Below are positions 28,657-36,229 of a DNA stretch of 43,446 nt, one piece after another (position 1 is the stretch's first letter; every line of letters starts with the position of its first letter). The notes under the pieces are model-generated. The model was not told where the DNA came from. It worked only from the letters and a program-made list of their open reading frames with translations, and ran no database searches. The stretch is taken from assembly GCA_946624575.1 (NCBI GenBank), contig CAMOSH010000012.1:1-43446 (forward strand). The letters run 5' to 3'. The stretch comes from an uncultured Verrucomicrobiota bacterium. GTDB lineage: Bacteria; Verrucomicrobiota; Kiritimatiellia; RFP12; UBA3636. The position numbers and the translations under genes are program-made.

Positions 28657-29849
28657 GATCTGGGAAAACGTGGCGCTTTGACGTGGTATTCCCTGCAAAG
28701 AACCGGAAGACGCGCCTTTGCGGCTTGCGCCCGCTCGATGGCATCGCGGGCGATGGCAGGCGGAATGTCGACTTGGGCGGCCAGCCGCATCAGGTCTTCC
28801 ACGCCCGGGTTTTCACCTTCCCCGGCAACGGAGAGCGTCTGCCAGCCGCCAGGTCCGTTGGCGAACGTGAAATCGTAGAACGGAGCGAGAGACCACGAGC
28901 CCGTCTCGTCCATGAGGAACGACGTGTTCTTCAAGTGGTCGTCGCGGTTGTGAAGAAGGACGTTCAGGCAGGCCCGCAAAAAGAGTTCCCGTTGCGCGGC
29001 CGCGTCGCGCAGAAGAGCGGCCGAAAGCCGAAAGAGAACCTCGTATTCATCGCCAGGCGTGCGGAAATCGGCGTGTAAAAGACCGGCCGCGGAATGCATG
29101 TGGATTCGGCGTCCTCCGGGAGCGCGGTCGAACCGCCGCGTGGCAAAAAACCGACCGGCCTTCGTTTCCACGAGCCTGTGCGCGGCCATGGAAGCCCCAG
29201 CCTCCGCAGCCAGTTCTGCATAGACATGCTCAAGCGCACCCGCGTCCTTTCCGTCAGCGCGGGTGTTGAATTTGACGATCCATGGCTCAAACCCACCGGG
29301 AAGCGCACTGTCTGGCGGGCAGACCTCTCCGGCTTCGGGGTTGAATCCGACATAGGCCTTCGGACGCGCGCCGCCCGAACTTCCGGCGGCGCGTCCGAGC
29401 GCGGGAAGCACCTCCTCGATCCGGTCGTCGTCAAAATCCCAGGCGTTGCGGGCAAGAACGTCGAGTGGAGCCTCTTCGACCTTCCACTCCGAATCGGCAG
29501 GTTCGAACGCAAGGGCGCCCATGCCGTCACCCCCGAGCGCGGCAAAGCGCTCCAGGAGGGTCGGAAGCCGCCCATGCCGCTTGCGAAAACGCGCGTCCAC
29601 GATTCTGCGGCCCCAGCCATCGGGCAGCGCGTCTTCGAACACGCCGAACGTCTCCATGCCGCCCTTCCGGTCGTAGGCGAACACTCCGGGCCGGACGGGA
29701 AGACGAATGGGCGAAAGGGGCAGTGGCGCGGCGAGGAACGATTCGTCGAACTGGAAGAGCGAATCGCGCCCGCTCTGCGAAAGAATCCCCACGGGCCGGA
29801 CGGAATGCGGCGCGAACGCGAACGAGACGTGCAATCGGTCGAGGCTCAT
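28653..29849 (-). CDS. hipA: HipA-family serine/threonine kinase toxin
   Basis: GVFEDALPDGWGRRIVDARFRKRHGR..AALGGDGMGALAF..WIVKFNTR..LNVLLHNRDDHLKNTSFL..LAPFYDFTF. Confidence 0.9.
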   Translation of the reverse strand: MSLDRLHVSFAFAPHSVRPVGILSQSGRDSLFQFDESFLAAPLPLSPIRLPVRPGVFAYDRKGGMETFGVFEDALPDGWGRRIVDARFRKRHGRLPTLLERFAALGGDGMGALAFEPADSEWKVEEAPLDVLARNAWDFDDDRIEEVLPALGRAAGSSGGARPKAYVGFNPEAGEVCPPDSALPGGFEPWIVKFNTRADGKDAGALEHVYAELAAEAGASMAAHRLVETKAGRFFATRRFDRAPGGRRIHMHSAAGLLHADFRTPGDEYEVLFRLSAALLRDAAAQRELFLRACLNVLLHNRDDHLKNTSFLMDETGSWSLAPFYDFTFANGPGGWQTLSVAGEGENPGVEDLMRLAAQVDIPPAIARDAIERAQAAKARLPVLCREYHVKAPRFPRS

Positions 29850-30193
29850 GTGCGCGCCTCCTTTGTCCGCCCGTGGCGAATGCGCCGGGGACGCGGAGCC
29901 GACGGCCGGAACGAGCGAAGGTCGTCCGGTAGTTCGGCAAGGCGGCATTGTTCCTCCAAAAACGCATGCAGCGAGTCTAGGGCGTCGAGCGCGAACAGGA
30001 CCCGTGCCAGACGGTCCGTCGAAACGACTCCCATCCGCTCCAGGCGCGAAAGCGTCGAGGCGGGCACTCCGGCACGCGACGAAAGTTCGGGTTGCGTCCA
30101 GCGCCGCTTTTGCCGCAACGCCCGGACGAGCCGACCAAGTTCCGCCGTGACGTCACGCGGTCCGACGAGGGAAATGGAAATGTCCGTATTCAT
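29846..30193 (-). CDS. hipB: HipB-like Xre-family antitoxin
   Basis: LGRLVRALRQKRRWTQPELSSRAGVPASTLSRLERMGVVSTDRLARVLFALDALDSL; TGA overlaps the hipA ATG (ATGA). Confidence 0.9.
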   Translation of the reverse strand: MNTDISISLVGPRDVTAELGRLVRALRQKRRWTQPELSSRAGVPASTLSRLERMGVVSTDRLARVLFALDALDSLHAFLEEQCRLAELPDDLRSFRPSAPRPRRIRHGRTKEART

Positions 30194-30322
30194 GGCGACG
30201 GGAATCATACGGCAAAATATGGGAATAAGCAACTAAAAATCAACTTTATTGCAATATATGGCTTTTATTTTGTGAAAAATCGAACCGCAAGACAGGGCGG
30301 AGGCTGCGGGTACGCCTAGGAG

Positions 30323-30341
30323 CGCGGGCATCCTGCCCGCG
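30323..30341. repeat. Intergenic palindrome CGCGGGCA-TCC-TGCCCGCG beside direct repeat copy 2
   Basis: 8-bp perfect arms, 3-nt loop. Confidence 0.6.
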
Positions 30342-30354
30342 GACGAGGCACACT

Positions 30355-30733
30355 GCATTTTGCAAAAATGAAAGTATGGTATTGTTTTTGCACGAAGTCC
30401 CAAAGCAGATGCAGCTCCCGCTCAACCCGACGCATTTCCCATTCGTCGCGAAACCAGGAGTCCGCCGCATCAACGGGGCTTGGGAAGGACCTGCTTTCGG
30501 CGACGGAACGGCCTTCAGAGACGTTCCGTCACAAGTCTGGCTCCTTCGAAAAACAGCGGTTCTTCGCCGACGGGGACGCTCCACGTGCCGTCCGCGCCTC
30601 GTGCCGGGCGCAGGAGACGTCCGGTAAAGGACCGGAAGACCGGGGTGGAGGCTGCGGACTCCGGCCGCGCCGCATCCGCGAAGCGCAGGGCCATGCGTTC
30701 CGTGGCGCCGGTCTTCCAGATGACGCCGGCCGG
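30355..30733. repeat. Direct repeat copy 2 (379 bp)
   Basis: Identical to 26541-26919 (offset 3814). Confidence 0.95.
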
Positions 30734-32560
30734 GGTGCCATCGGGGCGCACCCACTGCGGAAAATAGAGGCCGCACGTTTCGTCGCGCCACGGGCCGGGG
30801 AGCTGCACGGATCCGGCGGGACGCATGAGCGTGAAGTTGCGGTATGCGCCCCATGCCGGTTTCGGCGTGAGGTTGGAGTGCATCAGCCCGAAGTGGTTCT
30901 CGCTGTAGAACGGGTCGTTTTCGTTGGCCCGCAGTTCGTACCAGTAGTAGCTTTCCACGCCCTCGGCAAGGGCGATGGCGAGCGAGCGGACGAGGTAGCG
31001 CGCCTGCGTCGCCTCGTCAACAGTTTCGCTCTGGCCGCGCCCGTAAAGGCCGGAGACGATGACGCACCCACCGCCTGCAAGGCGCGTCACGCTCGCCGCC
31101 GCGACGTCGCGCCCGTCCGAGTCCTTCGCGACGAGCAGCGGGATGAACTCGTCGCCCTCGCGCAGGAGGCGCGGCGTCTGGAAGCGGGTCGCACGCTCCC
31201 CTGCGGGGTCGCCGCGGTAGCCGGCGGCCGTCGCCTCGGCCGTCGGGAACGCCTTGGTTTCCCTTGGCAGGGACGGATCAATCCACCACGACGAGACGGC
31301 GATTTTCAGCGCGTCGCGGTTCGCGCTTTCCTCCTCCTGCGAACCGATTTCAAAGACTCCTGGCGCCGTTTCGCGCACGGGATACCACATGGGCATTCCG
31401 CCGAGATCGGCGAAGACTCCGCCCGCCTCGACGAAGGCGCGCACGTTCTCGAACGTGTCGGCGGGATAGGTTTCGTCGAAGGGATAGACGATGCAATCGA
31501 CGTCGCGGGCGGCGATGCGTTCGCGCAGGCGCGCGCCAAAGCACGCCTCCACGGTGGAACCGGCGGGGAGGGCGTCTTCGAGCGCTTCGGCGACGGCCCT
31601 CGGGAGCGCCGCGCCGCCCCCCGAAGAGCCTCCCGCCGACGTGGCGGCGTAAACGACGCGCCACGAGCGCTTTTCCGGGCGGGCGATTTTGAGTCCGGCC
31701 TTGAGGATGGCTACGCCTTCGGCGCGCGTGTCGTGAGTCGGCCAGCCGTGTTCCGTGATCGCGATCGGCTTAGCGGCGTCGCCGAACTCCGACATCAGGG
31801 CGCGACGCGCCTCGATGGCCGTGTCGAGCAGACCTTCCGGGGCGCGTGGCTGGCCGTAGGGGTGGAAGTTCATCGCGTCGAACCAGCGCGCCGCGCCCTG
31901 CTCGTAGGTCCTGCGCACGAAGTCCGCCTCGCCGGGGACACCTGCGGCCGTTCCGCCGTAGAGGACGCGGACGCGCGGGTTGGCGCGCTTGGCCGCCTCA
32001 TAGGCGACGCGCAGCGCCTCAACGTAGCGCGCGGGATCCGGATCGTGCCGCCAGAAGACCCGGATGTTCTCCTCGTTCCAGATTTCGATTTCGGGAAGCC
32101 GGTCGCCATAGTGTTCGACTACCGCGAAGACAAATGCCTCCCAGTCGGGCAAATGCTCCCAGATCGGCTCGGCCCACTTCGGGAGGTCGTAGATGATCGG
32201 CAGGACTGCGAGGCCGTGGCGCTCGGCGTCGGCGAGGACGGCGTCGTAGTGCGAGAAGTCGAACGGCGCGCCGGGTTCCGGCTGGATGCGCCACCATTCG
32301 AGGTCAAACCGGACGCGCCCGATCCCGGCCGCCGCCGCCCAGAAGCATTCGCGCTCGCGGAACGCCTCGTCCTTCATGCGGTGAAGGTGGGCGCAGACGC
32401 CGTAGGGGGAAGAGGCGGGACCGCTTCCCCCAGTGACGAGTGACGAGTGACGAGTGACAAGCGAGTCATCGGCAGAACGGGGATCCACTGCGGGAGAGGC
32501 CGCCCGCGCTCCGGCAAGGGCGAACAGCAGGACTGGAACAACAAGCGGCGCTGTCTTCAT
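30515..32560 (-). CDS. Secreted GH39/clan GH-A-like glycosidase, copy 2
   Basis: LPEIEIWNEENIRVFW, IAITEHGWPTHD; paralog of 26701-28656 with the last ~77 residues identical. Confidence 0.8.
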   Translation of the reverse strand: MKTAPLVVPVLLFALAGARAASPAVDPRSADDSLVTRHSSLVTGGSGPASSPYGVCAHLHRMKDEAFRERECFWAAAAGIGRVRFDLEWWRIQPEPGAPFDFSHYDAVLADAERHGLAVLPIIYDLPKWAEPIWEHLPDWEAFVFAVVEHYGDRLPEIEIWNEENIRVFWRHDPDPARYVEALRVAYEAAKRANPRVRVLYGGTAAGVPGEADFVRRTYEQGAARWFDAMNFHPYGQPRAPEGLLDTAIEARRALMSEFGDAAKPIAITEHGWPTHDTRAEGVAILKAGLKIARPEKRSWRVVYAATSAGGSSGGGAALPRAVAEALEDALPAGSTVEACFGARLRERIAARDVDCIVYPFDETYPADTFENVRAFVEAGGVFADLGGMPMWYPVRETAPGVFEIGSQEEESANRDALKIAVSSWWIDPSLPRETKAFPTAEATAAGYRGDPAGERATRFQTPRLLREGDEFIPLLVAKDSDGRDVAAASVTRLAGGGCVIVSGLYGRGQSETVDEATQARYLVRSLAIALAEGVESYYWYELRANENDPFYSENHFGLMHSNLTPKPAWGAYRNFTLMRPAGSVQLPGPWRDETCGLYFPQWVRPDGTPAGVIWKTGATERMALRFADAARPESAASTPVFRSFTGRLLRPARGADGTWSVPVGEEPLFFEGARLVTERL
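32433..32460. repeat. Heptanucleotide tract (GTGACGA)x3 + GTGACAA within the 5' coding part of the GH39-like gene
   Basis: gtgacgagtgacgagtgacgagtgacaa; encodes SLVTRHSSLVT after the signal peptide. Confidence 0.85.
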
Positions 32561-32583
32561 CTAGGTTCCAAGGTTTTCTTTCG

Positions 32584-34833
32584 CTAGCGCATCACCATTA
32601 TAAAAGCCGATGGATTGCTGGTGACTTCGGCTATGTCGGAAAGTCCATAGCCGAAGAGGTTGTAATGCGCAAGGCACTGGTAGGTGTCCGTCTGTCCGCC
32701 GCGACCGTAGGAGACGTTGAGCGTCCGGCCGGTGGCGCCCTCGATGATCTCGCCGTTCTTTAGCCATAGGTAGCCCACGGCGCCGGGGGCGAATGCGGAG
32801 AGCGTCAGCGACCCGTCGCGGGAAACATTGCCGCCCTGCGGATGTTCGGTGAATGCCATGCCGGAGCCGTTCGCACCGGCGCCATGGAGCGCGAAACCGG
32901 AACCGTCGGAGGTTAGCGTGTTGCCGAGGAAGGTCTTGCCGACAGAATCCCAGAGGCCCGCGATGCCGTTCTGAAGAACAGGGGCGTAGGAGTGAACCTT
33001 AATGCCATTGTCGTAGATGTCGCAAGAGTAGAGCCGGCCATACCAGTAGCCGTATCCGCTGGTGCCGCCGTATTGGCCTGCCATGAGCCAGATGGGGGCG
33101 GTAATGGACATCGACGACGGCAATGCGGGGGAAAACTCCGTCGAGGTCTCGCCTTCATGCCAGTATGCCTTGGTGCTTTTCTGATCAACTTGGGCCCTGT
33201 AGCGCGTATGTGTCGCCGTTCCGTTGCCCTTGAACCCGCATGTTTTCGTGGCCGAACCGTTCCAATACCGAAGCGCAACGGCCCTGTTCTGGCGGTAGAT
33301 GCCGAGATTCGCCGCGCCGTTCCATGCCGAGGCGGCGATTGCACCAAAGGCAAAGCGGGTGCCGGTGAGGGTGTCCGTGCTGAAATCGATGTCAATGCGT
33401 GTGTCGCGGTTGGGGCTGAAATCCGTGTTGATGTATTGTGCGCCAGTCGCCTCGATGTAGGCGTCGCCATCTGCGGCGGAGGAGCAGGCGATGGCGCCAC
33501 CGGCCTGAAGGGCGGAGGACGGCTTGGCAAGTTCCGCGCCATAGAAGTTGGAGTTGACCTCGTCGTAGAGGCCGTTTTCACCATAGACGATGCGCGGCGT
33601 GTAGTTGCGGACGAGGGAATCGCCGTCCCAGATTTTGAGGCCGTAGATGCGGACGGATGCCGCGTTGTTGTAGGTGACGCCACCAGTGCCGTTGGTATTC
33701 ACGCCGCCGAAAAGGCGGAGCGTCGTGGCGCCGGTTTTGGAGCGTGTGGTGGCGAGTGTCCCAGAGTACAGGACGGAACCGTTGGCGTCTGTAAGCGTGA
33801 TGACGCCGTTTGGAGAATCGATGGTGAAGACATGGCGCTCGGAGTCGGCCTTGATACCTGTTGCCGTCCAATGGCCTTCCCCGGTGTCGTTCGCCCAGCC
33901 GTAGGCCAGCACGCCGCCTCCGTTCACGTAGAAGTCGGTAATGAGACCGTCCATGTTGCTGGATCCCGCACTGAACACGCGCTGCTGGACGTTTGTCGCC
34001 AGCATGGCGAAATCTACTTCGATTTTCGTGTCCGGGCCGCATTTGTAGCCGGTGTCGAGCCACTGGCCGCCGTTCTTCGTGCGGTCGCTGCGGACGTAGC
34101 CATCGTCGGTGCCGAGGACGAATGGATGGGCTTCGGCGCGGGAATTGACGTAAACCTTGCCGGAGCAGCGGTCGAGGAGACCCGTCACCGCGCCGCGCCC
34201 GTATGGGACGAGGTCGCGCACAAGCGTTCCGCCGTCGTAAAGGGCAAGGGAGTAGAGCTTCACGCTGGCAAAGTCGCGGGGATTGACGACAATCTGGCCG
34301 CCCTGTTCGTAGGGATGCGGGTTGGCGAAGACGTGCAGCGGGACGTTGTCGGTCTTCGTGCGCGTCGAGGTGATGGCCTTGCTCCAGACGATGGAGTCGC
34401 CGCTCTTCAGCGTGGCGAGCGAGTTGGCGATGTCGAGGTCGGCGGTGAAGCGCGAGCGCGTCGCCTTGATGCCTGAGCCGAGACCCCAGGCGTTGCCGGA
34501 GCCGCTCCACAGGTCGCCGCAGACGAAATTGACCTCGCCGTTCTGCATGTAAACCCCCTCCTGAAAGTCCGAAGCGGAGGAAAACGCCGAGCCGAAGACA
34601 TACTGCGAGCCGTTCGTTGAAACAGGCTCGAAGACCGCGACGATTCGCGATTGCGGGTTCGCATGGTATTCGAGATTGATTGCCTGCGTTCCGTCGCTCT
34701 GGAGATACGTGTCCGCGAGGAAACGGATAGCGCCGGACTGGGGAGTATTGGTCGGGATTTCGTCGGCGACGCCGCCGACTGCGACGGCGAACGCGGCCCC
34801 GAAGAGGAGAAGGGTTGGGAAGCGAATTGTCAT
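32584..34833 (-). CDS. Secreted protein with three tandem LamG-like modules and a C-terminal Ig-like segment
   Basis: Repeats begin DTYLQSDGTQAINLEY / GQWLDTGYKCGPDTKIEVDF / AQYINTDFSPNRDTRIDIDF and end KLYSLALYDGGTLVRDLVPYG / RIYGLKIWDGDSLVRNYTPR / RLYSCDIYDNGIKVHSYAPV. Confidence 0.75.
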   Translation of the reverse strand: MTIRFPTLLLFGAAFAVAVGGVADEIPTNTPQSGAIRFLADTYLQSDGTQAINLEYHANPQSRIVAVFEPVSTNGSQYVFGSAFSSASDFQEGVYMQNGEVNFVCGDLWSGSGNAWGLGSGIKATRSRFTADLDIANSLATLKSGDSIVWSKAITSTRTKTDNVPLHVFANPHPYEQGGQIVVNPRDFASVKLYSLALYDGGTLVRDLVPYGRGAVTGLLDRCSGKVYVNSRAEAHPFVLGTDDGYVRSDRTKNGGQWLDTGYKCGPDTKIEVDFAMLATNVQQRVFSAGSSNMDGLITDFYVNGGGVLAYGWANDTGEGHWTATGIKADSERHVFTIDSPNGVITLTDANGSVLYSGTLATTRSKTGATTLRLFGGVNTNGTGGVTYNNAASVRIYGLKIWDGDSLVRNYTPRIVYGENGLYDEVNSNFYGAELAKPSSALQAGGAIACSSAADGDAYIEATGAQYINTDFSPNRDTRIDIDFSTDTLTGTRFAFGAIAASAWNGAANLGIYRQNRAVALRYWNGSATKTCGFKGNGTATHTRYRAQVDQKSTKAYWHEGETSTEFSPALPSSMSITAPIWLMAGQYGGTSGYGYWYGRLYSCDIYDNGIKVHSYAPVLQNGIAGLWDSVGKTFLGNTLTSDGSGFALHGAGANGSGMAFTEHPQGGNVSRDGSLTLSAFAPGAVGYLWLKNGEIIEGATGRTLNVSYGRGGQTDTYQCLAHYNLFGYGLSDIAEVTSNPSAFIMVMR

Positions 34834-34883
34834 CGATTGCACCTTGCATGGTCCCCCGCGGACCATCCGCGCGGACAAGCGGT

Positions 34884-34912
34884 ATCATATCCGAATCCAT
34901 ACCCCCGCGCAA
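34884..34912 (-). promoter_or_regulatory. Candidate promoter for the triple-LamG gene
   Basis: Minus strand TTGCGC-17-TATGAT, ~50 nt upstream of the ATG. Confidence 0.35.
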
Positions 34913-35021
34913 CAGATGAAACTATCGATTCGGCAAAATAAAAACTATCAATTGAGAAATTTGATGATCCGGCCGACACGTGGCAGGTGTTCGGGCCGTC
35001 TCCGCGCCATTGGATTTCAAC

Positions 35022-36209
35022 CTAAGAACAGCAGTTGGCCATGACGGCGTCGGTTGCGAGCTTGTCGATGTTGGCAGGGGTCATGCCGTGGTAGTCGATC
35101 TCGATGGCGCTGTCGCCGGCGAGCCATTGGGCAATGCGGTTGAGGGCGGTGGCGTCGAAGCGCGTCATGGGTTTTTCCTGGGTTGTGTGGGGCCAGGCGG
35201 CGGGGGCGAGCATGAGGAGGCGTCCGGTGGCGCAGGCGTCGAAGTAGCGGCCATGCGGCTTTTTGAGAGGCGAGAAGCCCTTGTTCTGGAGCGTGACGAG
35301 CGGCAGGTTGCGGGCGAGCGCTTCGCGGGCGATCTGGCGTTCGCCGTCGGAGATGCAGGGGCTTATGATGACGGCGCCATGTGCGGCGGCGGCCAAGGCT
35401 GCTGCAAGGCGCTCCTCGTATTCCCGGGTGGAGCGCTCCACGACCGAAGCGCCTGCGGAGTCGCGGGCGATTTTGAGGCCGCCGCCGGTTTTGGGGACTC
35501 GCCTGTAGGCGAAAAAGCCGCGCGAACACTGCACCTGGTGGAGCGGGCGTTCCAGCAGGTGGCGGTTGCCGATGGCCTCGAACCGGCCTGCAAGCCGCCC
35601 GCCGTCGAGCGGCAGCACAAGGCGCGCCACGTGCCGGAAAAGCTCGGGGCTGGCGCGTTTCTCGGCCAACCGGTCGGGATTTGCGCGCACATAGGCCACC
35701 ATGGCTGGTAACTGCCCCTCTCCGAACAGGATTGTATCCTGGAAGCCCTCGGCCCATGAGGGACCGGGGCAAAAATGCCCCGGCACGGGACTGTTCTGTG
35801 CCTCGCCATTTTTGGCGAGGTTTTTCCACCTCTTTGCCGTGCCGGCCTTGAAACCGCGAATCAGGGTGCCGAGCGGCTTTGGCAGCTGCTCGCACACAAA
35901 CACCACGAAATGGAAATGCTCTGGCATCAGCTGGCGCTCGATAATTTGCACCTGCGGGTAGAGGCGCGGCATTTCCGCCAAGGCCTCTAGCACCGCCTCG
36001 CCGTAGGGTGTGGGCGCGATGCGCCACAAACCGTGGCAAGAATGCCCCGGCACGGGACTGTTCTGTGCCTCGCCATTTTTGGCAAGGGTCCCCAGCCACT
36101 CGCGCGAGCGATCGGCGAGCGTGACCGTAATCATGTAGATGGCCCGCTGGCTGTAGTCCCAGCCGGCGAGCCGTCGCGTCATGCGATGTCTTGTTTCCGC
36201 CCGGATCAT
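35022..36209 (-). CDS. RAYT / Y1 HUH-type transposase-like protein with an additional C-terminal domain
   Basis: IIERQLMPEHFHFVVFV (HUH), KPLGTLIRGFKAGTAKRW, MVAYVRANPDRLAEKR (candidate catalytic Tyr); C-terminal GAVIISPCISDGERQIAREALARNLPLVTLQNKGFSPLKKPHGRYFDACATGRLLMLAP. Confidence 0.75.
   Translation of the reverse strand: MIRAETRHRMTRRLAGWDYSQRAIYMITVTLADRSREWLGTLAKNGEAQNSPVPGHSCHGLWRIAPTPYGEAVLEALAEMPRLYPQVQIIERQLMPEHFHFVVFVCEQLPKPLGTLIRGFKAGTAKRWKNLAKNGEAQNSPVPGHFCPGPSWAEGFQDTILFGEGQLPAMVAYVRANPDRLAEKRASPELFRHVARLVLPLDGGRLAGRFEAIGNRHLLERPLHQVQCSRGFFAYRRVPKTGGGLKIARDSAGASVVERSTREYEERLAAALAAAAHGAVIISPCISDGERQIAREALARNLPLVTLQNKGFSPLKKPHGRYFDACATGRLLMLAPAAWPHTTQEKPMTRFDATALNRIAQWLAGDSAIEIDYHGMTPANIDKLATDAVMANCCS
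35763..35820. repeat. Twin-hairpin element copy 1 inside the RAYT-like gene
   Basis: CCGGGGCA-AAAA-TGCCCCGG (35764-35783) and CCTCGCCA-TTTT-TGGCGAGG (35801-35820), 17-nt spacer. Confidence 0.85.
36030..36087. repeat. Twin-hairpin element copy 2 inside the RAYT-like gene
   Basis: Same 58 bp with 3 mismatches to copy 1; a 43-bp core (36041-36083) is identical to 35774-35816. Confidence 0.85.
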
Positions 36210-36229
36210 ATCATTTCCTTCTGTTCCTG

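Noticed and set aside
30368-32443. 691-aa plus ORF (and 26554..27171) starting MKVWYCFCTKSQSRC in both repeat copies
   Set aside because: Shared start is simply the 379-bp direct repeat; the rest is antisense to the GH39-like genes.
35763-36087. CRISPR-like repeats
   Set aside because: Only two copies, 267 bp apart, inside an ORF; not an array. No CRISPR array seen elsewhere.
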